Source: Metabacillus idriensis
Lineage (GTDB): Bacteria; Bacillota; Bacilli; Bacillales; Bacillaceae
NCBI RefSeq assembly: GCF_009674765.1
Contig: NZ_WKKF01000001.1
Coordinates: 248,001-312,000, forward strand
Direction of reading: 5' to 3'
Length of the DNA: 64,000 nt
Shown: in pieces, positions 25,730 through 34,841 of the stretch
Layout: each line of letters opens with the position of its first letter
Numbering within the stretch: position 1 is the first letter of the stretch
Translations under genes and position numbers: made by a program
Notes under the pieces: generated by a model
The model's database searches: none
What the model saw: the letters and a program-made list of their open reading frames with translations, nothing else
Told to the model about the DNA's origin: nothing

Positions 25730-27793
25730 ATGAATCAATTGGACAAGCATTCTAAAAACAGCAAGGATGAACAGTTAGAAGCGTACCGGGTAGATGATAC
25801 GGGAAAGAAAATGACCACGAATCAGGGTCTGCGTGTTTCAGATGATGAGCATTCTTTAAAAGCGGGTGTACGTGGACCTACTCTGATGGAAGATTTTCAT
25901 TTCAGGGAAAAGATGACTCATTTTGATCATGAGCGCATTCCTGAGCGTATTGTGCATGCTATGGGCTATGGGGCTCATGGTTATTTTCAGGTCTACGAGC
26001 CGATGAAAGAATTCACGAAGGCTAAATTTCTTCAGGATCCCTCTGTTAAAACGCCTGTATTTGTCCGGTTTTCAACAGTTGCGGGTTCAAGGGGTTCAGG
26101 TGATACGGTAAGGGATGTAAGGGGATTTGCAACCAAGTTTTATACCGAGGAAGGAAATTATGATCTAGTCGGAAATAATATTCCGGTTTTCTTCATTCAG
26201 GATGCGATCAAGTTTCCGGATCTGGTTCATGCTTTAAAACCAGAACCGCATAATGAAATGCCTCAGGCTTCTTCCGCTCATGATACGTTCTGGGATTTTA
26301 TTGCAAACAATCAGGAATCAGCACATATGATTATGTGGGCAATGTCAGACAGGGCGATCCCGAGAAGCTACCGGATGATGGAAGGATTTGGCGTCCATAC
26401 CTTCAGATTTGTAAATGAGGAAGGAAAGGGCCGTTTTGTGAAATTCCACTGGAAGCCGAAGCTTGGCGTTCATTCTCTTGTGTGGGATGAAGCTCAAAAG
26501 CTTGCAGGAAAAGATCCGGATTTTCATAGAAGAGATCTCTTTGAAGCGATTGAAAATGGAGATTATCCAGAATATGAGCTAGGCGTTCAAATCATAGAAG
26601 AAGAGGATGAGTTTAACTTTGACTTTGACATTCTAGATCCGACAAAGCTATGGCCGGAGGAAATCGTTCCTGTAAAATTGATTGGAAAAATGACGCTGGA
26701 CCGCAATCAGGACAATGTATTTGCAGAAACAGAGCAGGTTGCGTTCCATCCTGGAAGTGTAGTGCCAGGCATTGATTTTTCAAATGATCCATTGCTTCAG
26801 GGCCGTTTATTTTCATATACAGATACACAGCTCTCGAGACTTGGCGGTCCAAACTTTCATGAGCTTCCGATCAATCGTCCCGTCTGTCCGTTCCATAACA
26901 ATCAAAGAGACGGCATGCACCGGATGACAATTAATCGCGGTCAGACCGCTTATCATAAAAACTCACTTGCTCAAAATGACCCTCGTCCGGCTGCTGAGGA
27001 AGAAGGCGGCTATGTTCATTATCAGGAAAAGGTAGAGGGAAGTAAGATCCGACAGCGCAGTGAAAGCTTTAAGGATCATTTTTCACAGGCTAAGCTGTTC
27101 TGGAACAGTATGACAGAAATTGAAAAGCAGCATATCACTACAGCTTTCCGCTTTGAACTTGGAAAAGTAAAAAGCAAAGATGTTCAGCAGCAGGTTGTTG
27201 ATATGATCAGTGCCATAGACATGAAGCTTGCAGAAGAAGTGGCAGCAGGCATTGGGGCATCGGTCAATAAGGAGACAGCAGAGTCAGGTGTAACGAACTC
27301 GTCTCCTGCACTCAGTCAGGAAAAAACAATCAAAGTGCCTGATACACGTAAAGTAGCTGTTCTCGCTGAGGACGGGTACAATGCAGCTCAGCTAAATCCA
27401 TTCCTAAGTTCTTTGGAAGAAGCAGGCATGACGCCAGAGGTGGTCAGTCATACACTGAGCCCGCTTAAAAGTGATGACGGCCATCAACTTGAAGTGGACC
27501 ATACTTTCCTTACTAGTGATTCCGTCTTATTTGACGCCATTTTCGTTGCCGGAGGAACGAAAAGCAGAGATCTCTTGCTGCAGAAGAAAGAAGCTGCTGC
27601 TTTCTTGAAAGAAGGCTTCAGCCACTTTAAAGCAATCGGAGCAGCTTATGAAGCGGCTGAAATTCTTGAATCAGCGGGAATTGGCAATGGTTCTGGCGTC
27701 GTAGTTGCTGAAGAAGCAGAAAAAGCGGCGACTTTCTCTGATGCATTTATTGCAGCAGCCGCCGAGCATCGTCATTGGGACAGAGAAGTTTAA
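25730..27793 (+). CDS. katE: Large-subunit (HPII-type) catalase
   Basis: 687 aa, clade 2 heme catalase that disproportionates hydrogen peroxide. Catalytic His region ERIPERIVHAMGYGAHGYF (His about 79), RFSTVAGSRGSGDTVRDVRG, Asn in YDLVGNNIPVFF, and proximal heme ligand Tyr in GRLFSYTDTQLSRLG. After about residue 530 there is a DJ-1/PfpI (class I amidotransferase-like) domain, KVAVLAEDGYNAAQL... FDAIFVAGGTKS, found only in large catalases. The ATG lies very close to AAGGA; the TTG nine bases later would be better spaced, so the start is uncertain by three codons. Confidence 0.95.
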   Translation: MNQLDKHSKNSKDEQLEAYRVDDTGKKMTTNQGLRVSDDEHSLKAGVRGPTLMEDFHFREKMTHFDHERIPERIVHAMGYGAHGYFQVYEPMKEFTKAKFLQDPSVKTPVFVRFSTVAGSRGSGDTVRDVRGFATKFYTEEGNYDLVGNNIPVFFIQDAIKFPDLVHALKPEPHNEMPQASSAHDTFWDFIANNQESAHMIMWAMSDRAIPRSYRMMEGFGVHTFRFVNEEGKGRFVKFHWKPKLGVHSLVWDEAQKLAGKDPDFHRRDLFEAIENGDYPEYELGVQIIEEEDEFNFDFDILDPTKLWPEEIVPVKLIGKMTLDRNQDNVFAETEQVAFHPGSVVPGIDFSNDPLLQGRLFSYTDTQLSRLGGPNFHELPINRPVCPFHNNQRDGMHRMTINRGQTAYHKNSLAQNDPRPAAEEEGGYVHYQEKVEGSKIRQRSESFKDHFSQAKLFWNSMTEIEKQHITTAFRFELGKVKSKDVQQQVVDMISAIDMKLAEEVAAGIGASVNKETAESGVTNSSPALSQEKTIKVPDTRKVAVLAEDGYNAAQLNPFLSSLEEAGMTPEVVSHTLSPLKSDDGHQLEVDHTFLTSDSVLFDAIFVAGGTKSRDLLLQKKEAAAFLKEGFSHFKAIGAAYEAAEILESAGIGNGSGVVVAEEAEKAATFSDAFIAAAAEHRHWDREV

Positions 27794-27805
27794 TAGGAGA
27801 AGAAA

Positions 27806-27833
27806 AGGCACTGATTTCTCAGTGTCTTTTTTT
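27806..27833 (+). terminator. Terminator of katE
   Basis: GGCACTGA/TCAGTGTC with TTTC loop and seven T's. Confidence 0.92.
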
Positions 27834-27839
27834 ATTGCA

Positions 27840-27872
27840 TAAAAAAAGAGAAAGAACGCAAGGTTCTTTCTC
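27840..27872 (-). terminator. Terminator of yhfH
   Basis: GAGAAAGAAC/GTTCTTTCTC perfect 10-bp stem; seven A's on its left on the plus strand make a minus-strand U-tract, 33 bp after the yhfH stop. Confidence 0.92.
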
Positions 27873-27904
27873 CAAAATATAGGTATTGTTAGGATGAACA
27901 AAGG

Positions 27905-28039
27905 TTAAATGTGGTTGATTTTCATGCATTTATCGCATGTATTGCCGTAACACTCATGCTGTTCTTCAATTTTATCCCCGCACTCCAAGCACTTCTTAGC
28001 AGGCAGGTTTTTGAAAAATTCAGTCATTTTAACTAACAT
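27905..28039 (-). CDS. yhfH: YhfH family small zinc-ribbon protein, 44 aa
   Basis: Very short ORF MLVKMTEFFKNLPAKKC... Two Cys pairs, CLEC (17-20) and CDKC (35-38), form a zinc ribbon, and the MTEFFKNLPxKxCxECG start is the YhfH family signature. The ribosome site GGAGGGGATACC is very strong. B. subtilis has yhfH next to yhfI in the same divergent arrangement. Role unknown. Confidence 0.9.
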   Translation of the reverse strand: MLVKMTEFFKNLPAKKCLECGDKIEEQHECYGNTCDKCMKINHI

Positions 28040-28189
28040 TGGTATCCCCTCCAAGTTGTTGTTAATGTCATTGTATTATAACAGATGGAGGTATGTCAAC
28101 AACTGTTTTGTAACAATATCATAAAACATGCAATTTTTTATAAAAATGGGTATATTGAGAGGTAGGAATAAAAATAAAGGAGGATTGTC

Positions 28190-28930
28190 ATGAAGGTAAC
28201 AGTAGTTGGTTTCTGGGGCGGGTATCCAGCTGTAAATGAGGCATCATCGGGATATCTTTTTGAATCTGACGGATTTCGGCTCCTTGTAGACTGCGGAAGT
28301 GCTGTATTATCACAGCTGCAGAATTATGTGATGCCTGAAGAGCTTGATGCGGTCATCCTTTCCCATTATCACCATGACCATATTTCAGATGTGGGACCGC
28401 TGCAATTTGCAAGACTGATTGCAAAGTACTTAAACAAGAACAGCAGGGCACTGCCGATTTATGGACATGCCGCTGATCAGCTGGAATTTGCAAGACTTAC
28501 ATATAAAGACGTGACAATAGGGAGGGCCTATAATCCAAATGAACAGATTCAAATCGGACCTTTTACCATTCGTTTCTTAAAAACGAAGCATCCGGTAGAC
28601 TGCTTTGCAATGAGGATTTCTGACGGTGCTGCAGAAGTTGTTTATACAGCTGACTCAAGCTTCATCGAAGAATTTACTCCCTTTTCAAAACATGCAGATC
28701 TGCTTCTTTGCGAGTGTAATTTTTATGGAGAGATGGATGGGTCAGGTGCAGGCCATATGAATAGTTACGATGCAGCAAAACTGGCAAATCGCGCATCCGT
28801 AAAGGAATTAATGCTTACACATTTGCCGCATTTCGGGAATCATCAGGAGTTAATCTCGGAAGCTCAGACCATCTATCAAGGTCCTGTCCGCCTTGCCGCT
28901 GCCGGCTTAAAATGGACACACGAAAATTAG
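28190..28930 (+). CDS. yhfI: Metallo-beta-lactamase-fold hydrolase YhfI
   Basis: 246-aa cytoplasmic metallohydrolase of the RNase Z-like/YhfI group. Metal motif SHYHHDHISD about residues 59-68, then TKHPVDCFAMRI, YTADSS and MLTHLPHFG. GGAGG ribosome site. The next gene, lplJ, begins 12 bp after its stop, so the two form an operon as in B. subtilis (yhfI-lplJ). Substrate unknown. Confidence 0.93.
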   Translation: MKVTVVGFWGGYPAVNEASSGYLFESDGFRLLVDCGSAVLSQLQNYVMPEELDAVILSHYHHDHISDVGPLQFARLIAKYLNKNSRALPIYGHAADQLEFARLTYKDVTIGRAYNPNEQIQIGPFTIRFLKTKHPVDCFAMRISDGAAEVVYTADSSFIEEFTPFSKHADLLLCECNFYGEMDGSGAGHMNSYDAAKLANRASVKELMLTHLPHFGNHQELISEAQTIYQGPVRLAAAGLKWTHEN

Positions 28931-28942
28931 GAGGAACAAAAC

Positions 28943-29932
28943 ATGCTATTTATCGATAATCAGGGGATTACGGATCCAAGAATAAATCTGGCCATAGAGG
29001 AGTATTGCCTGAAAAACTTAGATCCTGAACAAACTTATCTGCTTTTCTATATCAATGAACCTTCCATCATCATCGGGAAGAATCAAAATACAATAGAAGA
29101 AATTAATACGAAATATGTAGAAGATCAAGGGCTGCACGTGGTCCGCAGATTATCAGGCGGCGGAGCGGTATACCACGATCTTGGAAACTTGAATTTCAGC
29201 TTTATCACGAAAGATGATGGAGACAGCTTTCACAATTTCAAGAAATTCACTGAACCTGTGACACGTGCGTTGAAGCGTCTGGGCGTAGATGCTGAGCTAA
29301 GCGGCAGAAATGATATTTTAGCTGAAGGCAGAAAAATTTCAGGCAATGCACAGTTCTCAACTAGAGGCAGAATGTTCAGCCATGGCACTCTCCTGTTTGA
29401 TTCAGAGATGGAGAATGTTGTTTCCGCGCTAGTGGTAAAAAAAGACAAGATTGAGTCAAAGGGCATAAAATCGATTCGCAGCCGGGTAGCAAACATCAGC
29501 GAATTTCTGGAAGAAAAGATCACGATTGAACAATTCAGAGAGATCATTCTCCGTTATATCTTTGATACAGATGGCGAAATTCCGCAATACAAACTGACAG
29601 AATCAGACTGGGAAAAAATCAATGAACTCTCAAAAGAACGTTATCAGAATTGGAACTGGAATTACGGCAAATCGCCAACCTTTAATCTTCAGCACTCACA
29701 CCGTTTTCCAATCGGCCAGATCGATGTTCGTCTGGAAGTGAAGAAAGGCCAAATTGAAAACTGCAAAATTTTTGGCGATTTCTTCGGAGTCAGAGATGTT
29801 GAAGAAATAGAAAACACTTTAAAAGGTATGCAATATGATCGTTCCTCAATTGAACTTGCTCTCAGGGACGTTGATATCAAACACTATTTTGGAAACGTGG
29901 AGAAAGATCAGTTTATCGATCTGCTGTATTAA
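28943..29932 (+). CDS. lplJ: Lipoate-protein ligase LplJ
   Basis: 329 aa. Activates free lipoate with ATP and attaches it to lipoyl domains (GcvH, 2-oxoacid dehydrogenase E2). RRLSGGGAVYHDLGNLNFSFI (about 71-91) holds the lipoyl-AMP-binding loop; GRNDILAEGRKISGNAQ has the catalytic lysine. The C-terminal accessory domain is complete. Near-identical length to B. subtilis LplJ (YhfJ, 331 aa). Ribosome site AGGAGGAAC. Confidence 0.96.
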   Translation: MLFIDNQGITDPRINLAIEEYCLKNLDPEQTYLLFYINEPSIIIGKNQNTIEEINTKYVEDQGLHVVRRLSGGGAVYHDLGNLNFSFITKDDGDSFHNFKKFTEPVTRALKRLGVDAELSGRNDILAEGRKISGNAQFSTRGRMFSHGTLLFDSEMENVVSALVVKKDKIESKGIKSIRSRVANISEFLEEKITIEQFREIILRYIFDTDGEIPQYKLTESDWEKINELSKERYQNWNWNYGKSPTFNLQHSHRFPIGQIDVRLEVKKGQIENCKIFGDFFGVRDVEEIENTLKGMQYDRSSIELALRDVDIKHYFGNVEKDQFIDLLY

Positions 29933-29941
29933 TACAAGTAA

Positions 29942-29972
29942 GGGATGTCCGTAAATCGGGCATCTTTTTTTT
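29942..29972 (+). terminator. Terminator of yhfI-lplJ
   Basis: GATGTCCG/CGGGCATC stem with eight T's after it. Confidence 0.9.
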
Positions 29973-29996
29973 GAAATAATTTTAACAAGCAGTTTG

Positions 29997-30025
29997 TTGA
30001 GTATTTCTCTTCCATAAAATATAAT
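29997..30025 (+). promoter_or_regulatory. Sigma-A promoter of lcfB
   Basis: TTGAGT, 17-bp spacer, TATAAT. Confidence 0.75.
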
Positions 30026-30053
30026 AGACTTATAGTTTAAAATTTTTAGAAAA

Positions 30054-30071
30054 TGAATGGTTATTCATTCA
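30054..30071. promoter_or_regulatory. FadR box upstream of lcfB
   Basis: TGAATGGTTATTCATTCA matches the B. subtilis FadR consensus TGAATGAMTANTCATTCA at 16 of 18 positions. It lies 20 bp before the lcfB start, downstream of the promoter. FadR represses fatty-acid beta-oxidation genes and is released by long-chain acyl-CoA. Confidence 0.85.
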
Positions 30072-30091
30072 TTTTTACAAGGGGTGGGAGA

Positions 30092-31648
30092 ATGAATTTA
30101 TCATCACAGCTGTCTTTATCCGCAAAAACGTATAGAGACAAACCGGCATTTATCTTTGAGGGAAAAGAAACATCCTATGGGGAACTGGATGTTTTAATCA
30201 GCAAATTTGCAGATGGCCTGCAGAAGCTCGGAGTGAAAAAAGGGGATCATCTCGCTCTAGTGCTTGGAAATTCACCATATTTTGTTATATCGCTATATGG
30301 AGCAATGAGGGCTGGCGCTACAGTCATTCCAATCAATCCAATCTACACACCAGATGAAATCGGGTATATTTTAAACAATGGTGATGTAAAAACAATTGTT
30401 ACTCTTGATGTTCTGCTGCCTTTATTTGAAAAAATGAATCCTGTTTTGCCAATCCTTGAGAATATCATTTCATGCGAAACTCCTCCATCTGATGCAAAAT
30501 CAGGATTGGATGTTTCAGCACTTTCAATCAGCACTAAATTGAAATCGTTTACAAGTTTAATCGCTTCATCTGTTTCAGAGCCAGAAGAGGTCATTCTCTC
30601 AGAAGAAGATGTTGCCGTCATCTTATATACATCAGGCACCACAGGAAAGCCTAAGGGGGCAATGCTCACTCACAAGAACCTTTACAGCAATGCAAAAGAT
30701 GTAGGTTCTTATTTGAAAATGAATGATGGTGACAAGGTGGTTGCTACTTTACCGATGTTCCACGTTTTCTGTTTGACGGTATCACTTAATGCGCCGTTAA
30801 TCAGCGGGGCAACACTGTTAATTGTGCCGCGCTTCAGTCCTGCTGAAATTTTCCAGCTGATTAAAACCTATGAAGCTACTGTTTTTGCAGGTGTGCCGAC
30901 AATGTATAATTTCCTTTTGCAGCACGCGGCGGGGGATGCAGACGATCTGCAGTCTCTCAGACTCTGCATTTCAGGCGGGGCATCTATGCCGGTTGCGCTA
31001 TTAAAAGGATTTGAGCAGAAGTTTAAGGTCGTGATTTCTGAAGGCTATGGGTTATCTGAGGCTTCTCCAGTTACGTGCTTTAATCCGCTTGACCGTCCGC
31101 GAAAAGCAGGCTCAATCGGCACGAACATTCTGAATGTCGAAAATAAAGTAGTCAATGAATTAGGAGAAGAAGTGCCTCATGGACAAGTTGGAGAGCTGAT
31201 TGTTAAAGGTCCAAACGTGATGAAGGGGTACTATAAAATGCCTGAAGAAACAGCCCATACGATTCGGAATGGCTGGCTCTATACCGGAGATCTTGCCACA
31301 ATGGATGAAGAAGGCTACTTTACCATTGTCGACCGCAAAAAAGATATGGTGATAGTCGGCGGATACAATGTATATCCGCGCGAGGTTGAGGAAGTCCTTT
31401 ACAATCATCCTGGAGTAGTGGAAGTAGCCGTTGTCGGTGTTCCTGATCCAAACCAGGGAGAAGCAGTAAAATGTTTTGTTGTATTAAAAGATCAATCACT
31501 GACAGAAGAAGGATTAAAAGCATACTGCCGCGAACATTTAGCTAAGTATAAGGTTCCAAGTTCCATTGAGTTTTTAGAAGAACTTCCTAAAAATACAACG
31601 GGGAAAATTTTGCGCAGGGCGCTTAAAGATCAAGTTCTGCAAAAATAG
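30092..31648 (+). CDS. lcfB: Long-chain fatty-acid-CoA ligase LcfB
   Basis: 518 aa from [20 protein letters not shown]; the open frame runs upstream through the FadR box, but GGGGTGGGAG places the start here. AMP-forming acyl-CoA synthetase: AMP motif [21 protein letters not shown] (about 178-198), [35 protein letters not shown], and the C-terminal [25 protein letters not shown] with the catalytic lysine. First gene of a two-gene beta-oxidation unit with an enoyl-CoA hydratase 17 bp after its stop. Controlled by FadR, judging from the box. Confidence 0.95.
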   Translation: MNLSSQLSLSAKTYRDKPAFIFEGKETSYGELDVLISKFADGLQKLGVKKGDHLALVLGNSPYFVISLYGAMRAGATVIPINPIYTPDEIGYILNNGDVKTIVTLDVLLPLFEKMNPVLPILENIISCETPPSDAKSGLDVSALSISTKLKSFTSLIASSVSEPEEVILSEEDVAVILYTSGTTGKPKGAMLTHKNLYSNAKDVGSYLKMNDGDKVVATLPMFHVFCLTVSLNAPLISGATLLIVPRFSPAEIFQLIKTYEATVFAGVPTMYNFLLQHAAGDADDLQSLRLCISGGASMPVALLKGFEQKFKVVISEGYGLSEASPVTCFNPLDRPRKAGSIGTNILNVENKVVNELGEEVPHGQVGELIVKGPNVMKGYYKMPEETAHTIRNGWLYTGDLATMDEEGYFTIVDRKKDMVIVGGYNVYPREVEEVLYNHPGVVEVAVVGVPDPNQGEAVKCFVVLKDQSLTEEGLKAYCREHLAKYKVPSSIEFLEELPKNTTGKILRRALKDQVLQK

Positions 31649-31665
31649 TCAGGAGGAAGTCTGTT

Positions 31666-32436
31666 TTGACCAACATTTTATACACAGTAGAAAAGCACCT
31701 GGCCGTTGTCATGTTAAATCGCCCGGAGGTATTCAACTGCTTCAACTATGAAACACTGCTTGAGCTTGAGGCAGCAGTTGAAGATATCCGCACGAATCCT
31801 GAAGTCAGGGCAGTGATTTTTACAGGTGCAGGGGAAAAGGCATTTTGTGCAGGCGCCGATCTGAAAGAGAGAAAGACTCTGACAGATCAGCAGGTAAAAC
31901 GGAATCTATATAAAATTGGCGAGGTATTCACAAAGATTGATGCCCTTCCTCAGCCCACAATTGCAGCCATCAACGGTTATGCATTCGGCGGGGGTATGGA
32001 GCTTGCCCTGTCATGTGATTTCAGGCTGATTGCAGAAGGCACGTCAGTCGGACTGACAGAAACAGGCCTTGGCATCATTCCCGGTGCTGGGGGAACGCAG
32101 CGCCTTCCGCGCATTATCGGCGAGGCTAAAGCGCTCGAGCTTATTTTAACTGCGCGCAAAATTACGTCAGTGCAAGCACTGGAATATGGTCTTGTTTCAA
32201 AGACAGCTCCAGATGTCATGGCTGCGGCAATCGAGCTTGCAGAAGAAATGCTCAAAAATGGACCTATTGCTCTGCAGCAGGCTAAATTTTCCATTAAACA
32301 GGGGATGAATGCAGATCTTCAGACAGGCTTGCATATTGAGCGCAAGGCTTATGAAATAACGATTCCTACCGAAGACCGTCTTGAAGCTTTAGCGGCTTTC
32401 AGCGAAAAACGAAAACCCGTTTTTAAAGGGAAATAA
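31666..32436 (+). CDS. Enoyl-CoA hydratase/isomerase family protein
   Basis: 256-aa crotonase-fold enzyme, TTG start with AGGAGGAA upstream. GAGEKAFCAGADLKE (oxyanion-hole loop), INGYAFGGGMELALSCDFR, and the two acidic residues in TETGLGIIPGAGGTQRLPR (hydratase-type ExxxxGIxP..GGTQ) indicate 2-enoyl-CoA hydratase activity. Co-transcribed with lcfB, therefore likely in fatty-acid degradation. Which B. subtilis paralogue (FadB, YngF) it matches cannot be settled by eye. Confidence 0.93.
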   Translation: MTNILYTVEKHLAVVMLNRPEVFNCFNYETLLELEAAVEDIRTNPEVRAVIFTGAGEKAFCAGADLKERKTLTDQQVKRNLYKIGEVFTKIDALPQPTIAAINGYAFGGGMELALSCDFRLIAEGTSVGLTETGLGIIPGAGGTQRLPRIIGEAKALELILTARKITSVQALEYGLVSKTAPDVMAAAIELAEEMLKNGPIALQQAKFSIKQGMNADLQTGLHIERKAYEITIPTEDRLEALAAFSEKRKPVFKGK

Positions 32437-32441
32437 GAAGG

Positions 32442-32468
32442 AAGCGGCCAAGTAATTGGCTGCTTTTT
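32442..32468 (+). terminator. Terminator of lcfB-hydratase unit
   Basis: AAGCGGCCAA/TTGGCTGCTT hairpin with TTTTT; the convergent SDR-like gene ends one base later. Confidence 0.85.
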
Positions 32469-33011
32469 CTATGGTCTTTTTTCCCATGGTTCCAAGATGC
32501 CGATCACCATATCTTTGTTATCCTCTTCAACACATTTTATGACTCCTTCGCAAATTTCTTTATTTGTCAGCCATCTTGAACCATCTGCTTCTAAAATAAA
32601 TCCAAGAAGGATTGAACGATATAAACAGTTGGGCATGACATTAACTGTTTTTTTCTCTAAGTGACTGCTGCTTCCTTGAATATGAAATAGCCGCCATTTT
32701 TCTGCCGATTTTGAAACTTCCTCCGAAATGATGACTAGAGCATCAGCTGCATAAGAATGAATCCAGCTGACAACAAGTGTGATTGGACCAAATCGCTCAA
32801 TCGCTTTTTTTATTTGCTTTCTTAATTCTCCATTATCAGCATAATCCACAATCAAACTGTTTACTTTTTTCATTCTTGTCTGCAGCTTATAGTGTCTGTG
32901 CTGCTTTCTCCCTATAACCGTTACTGTTTCTGCATGCTGTTCAAGCCAGACAGCAGCATCTGCAAGCATGCCAGTTCCACCAACCACTAATATATGAGAA
33001 TGTATCATCAC
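32469..33011 (-). CDS. Short Rossmann-fold (SDR-like) protein
   Basis: 180 aa. N-terminal nucleotide motif ILVVGGTGMLADAAVWL (about 7-23) and a short-chain-dehydrogenase-like core (LIVDYADNGELRKQI, PITLVVSWIHSYAADALV). The typical YxxxK catalytic pair is absent and the protein is shorter than classical SDRs (about 250), so it may be catalytically inactive or an atypical member. GTG start (followed by ATG) nine bases after AGGAG. Confidence 0.75.
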   Translation of the reverse strand: MMIHSHILVVGGTGMLADAAVWLEQHAETVTVIGRKQHRHYKLQTRMKKVNSLIVDYADNGELRKQIKKAIERFGPITLVVSWIHSYAADALVIISEEVSKSAEKWRLFHIQGSSSHLEKKTVNVMPNCLYRSILLGFILEADGSRWLTNKEICEGVIKCVEEDNKDMVIGILEPWEKRP

Positions 33012-33126
33012 CGTTATCAGCTCCTTTTTTTTAAGAATAGGGTGTAATCAGGTTTAAAGAATCAGCAGTCAGATAGAGATTTTCATGGACTTTAGTCTCA
33101 AAAATCAGAATATTACTATTTCTATA

Positions 33127-33155
33127 TTGTTCAAAATATAATACGAATGTATACT
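33127..33155 (+). promoter_or_regulatory. Sigma-A promoter of XRE-azlCD unit
   Basis: TTGTTC, 17-bp spacer, TATACT; 28 bp before the regulator start codon. Confidence 0.7.
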
Positions 33156-33183
33156 ATATAAAACAAATCAAAAGGGAGAACTT

Positions 33184-33735
33184 ATGAAATCACTGCAGGA
33201 ACAAATTGGAATCAACTTAAAGAATGTGCGCAAAATGCGGCAGTACAGTTTGGATCAGCTTTCAGCCGTTACGGGTGTGAGTAAAGGAATGCTTGCACAG
33301 ATTGAAAAGGGCCAGTCAAGTCCGACCGTTAATACGCTCTGGAAAATTGCGAACGGACTTGGTGTATCATTTTCGTCTCTAGTAGAAGAAGAGCAGACGA
33401 GTGTTGCGGTTGTACGCAGAGCTGATAAAACAGCCGTTCAGGATTTAAATGAATTATACAATGTCTTTTCCTATTTTCCTTATGATCAGCATAAGAAGTT
33501 TGAAATTTTTCTGCTTGAGCTGCTGCCGGGATGCAAGCATGTATCAGAGCAGCATTTAAGCGGAGTTGAAGAGTATCTGTTTGTAAGTGAAGGAGAAATG
33601 TCCGTTTCTATTGGAGAGGTACATTATGAGCTGAAAAAAGGAGACTCCATCAAATTTACTGCTAATCGGGAGCATGTCTATGAAAATAAAGCAGATGTGG
33701 CCGCAAACTGTTTTCTGCTGATCTATTATCCGTAA
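33184..33735 (+). CDS. XRE-family regulator with C-terminal cupin
   Basis: 183 aa. Residues about 7-62 form the XRE helix-turn-helix (IGINLKNVRKMRQYSLDQLSAVTGVSKGMLAQIEKGQ...). Residues about 105-180 form a cupin barrel (HLSGVEEYLFVSEGEMSVSIGEVHYELKKGDSIKFTANREH) that probably binds a small ligand. It lies 17 bp upstream of azlC, so it likely regulates branched-chain amino acid or analogue export, unlike B. subtilis azlBCD which uses an Lrp-type AzlB. Confidence 0.9.
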   Translation: MKSLQEQIGINLKNVRKMRQYSLDQLSAVTGVSKGMLAQIEKGQSSPTVNTLWKIANGLGVSFSSLVEEEQTSVAVVRRADKTAVQDLNELYNVFSYFPYDQHKKFEIFLLELLPGCKHVSEQHLSGVEEYLFVSEGEMSVSIGEVHYELKKGDSIKFTANREHVYENKADVAANCFLLIYYP

Positions 33736-33752
33736 AGAGGAGGGGGAGAAGG

Positions 33753-34472
33753 ATGGCAACAACAGCATTTTTGAGAAAGCAGACCCATTTTTCTGAAGGA
33801 ATAACAGCCGGTCTCAGCATTGCAATTGGCTATATGCCTGTTGCTATAACATTCGGACTGCTTGCAAGTGATACAGGGCTTACTCTATCCGAAACCGTTT
33901 TAATGAGTATTTTCGTTTTTGCGGGAGCTGCACAATACATATCACTGAGCCTGATTGCAGCCGGCACCGGAGTATTTGAAATTATTTTTACTACTTTTAT
34001 TGTGAATATCAGGCATTTTTTGATGTCAGCTTCTTTAAATGAAAAGGTTGAGGAAGACAGCTTGTGGAAAAAAGCGCTGTATTCATTTGGGATTACAGAC
34101 GAAACGTTTTCGGTTGCTTCTGTGAAAGAAGGGCATGTTTCAGCCGGTTATATGTTTGGGCTTATTTTCATTTCCTATTCGAGCTGGGTAGTGTTTTCAG
34201 GTGTTGGACATCTGATAGGCGAAAGCTTGCCGGAAACACTGCAGGAAAGCATGTCGGTTGCGCTATACGCGATGTTTATCGGGCTTTTAGTTCCTTCTAT
34301 GAAAAAGCAGAGGAAAGTTGTTTTACTGGCATCAGCTGCTGCGGTTATTCATTCTTTCATTTATCTGACAGGGCTCATGTCAACTGGATGGGCTATTGTT
34401 GTATCTACGCTGCTTTCAGCTGTTCTAATCGAGCTAATCTATTCAAAGGAGGAGAGGCAAAATGATCAGTAA
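33753..34472 (+). CDS. azlC: Branched-chain amino acid exporter large subunit AzlC
   Basis: 239 aa, about seven to eight helices. Family pattern: EGITAGLSIAIGYMPVAITFGLLA at the N-terminus, FVFAGAAQYISLSLI, TTFIVNIRHFLMSASL and FGITDETFSVAS. Partners with AzlD as a LIV-E type exporter (4-azaleucine resistance in B. subtilis). Overlaps azlD by 11 bp; strong ribosome site GAGGAGGGGGAGAAGG. Confidence 0.94.
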   Translation: MATTAFLRKQTHFSEGITAGLSIAIGYMPVAITFGLLASDTGLTLSETVLMSIFVFAGAAQYISLSLIAAGTGVFEIIFTTFIVNIRHFLMSASLNEKVEEDSLWKKALYSFGITDETFSVASVKEGHVSAGYMFGLIFISYSSWVVFSGVGHLIGESLPETLQESMSVALYAMFIGLLVPSMKKQRKVVLLASAAAVIHSFIYLTGLMSTGWAIVVSTLLSAVLIELIYSKEERQNDQ

Positions 34473-34767
34473 TGTCATGATGATGATTATCGGCATGGCA
34501 GTTGTCACCTATTTGCCGAGGATGATTCCTCTGGTAGCTCTAAGCGGTATCGAGCTGCCTCCTTTTGTTCAGAATGTATTAAGAAACGTTCCTTATGCAA
34601 CCCTCGGAGCATTGATCGTTCCTGGTGTTTTTCTTATTCAAGAGGATATCTGGTTTGGAATCACTGGGGCGATTGCAGCTTTTGCCGTTGCTTATCTGGG
34701 TGTTAATGTCATCGTCGTTGTGATGAGCTCCATCCTGACGCTGATTGTATACGGGCTCGTGTTTTAA
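34462..34767 (+). CDS. azlD: Branched-chain amino acid exporter small subunit AzlD
   Basis: 101 aa, four helices. VTYLPRMIPL near the N-terminus and VPYATLGALIVPGVF are typical of AzlD. AAAGGAGGAG ribosome site lies inside azlC, so the pair is translationally coupled. Confidence 0.93.
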   Translation: MISNVMMMIIGMAVVTYLPRMIPLVALSGIELPPFVQNVLRNVPYATLGALIVPGVFLIQEDIWFGITGAIAAFAVAYLGVNVIVVVMSSILTLIVYGLVF

Positions 34768-34841
34768 CCCGAATTTTAAGTTCTAACTCTCTTTGTCGTA
34801 AACTACACTATTACAAAGAGCTTGTTCGAGGGGGCATCATC

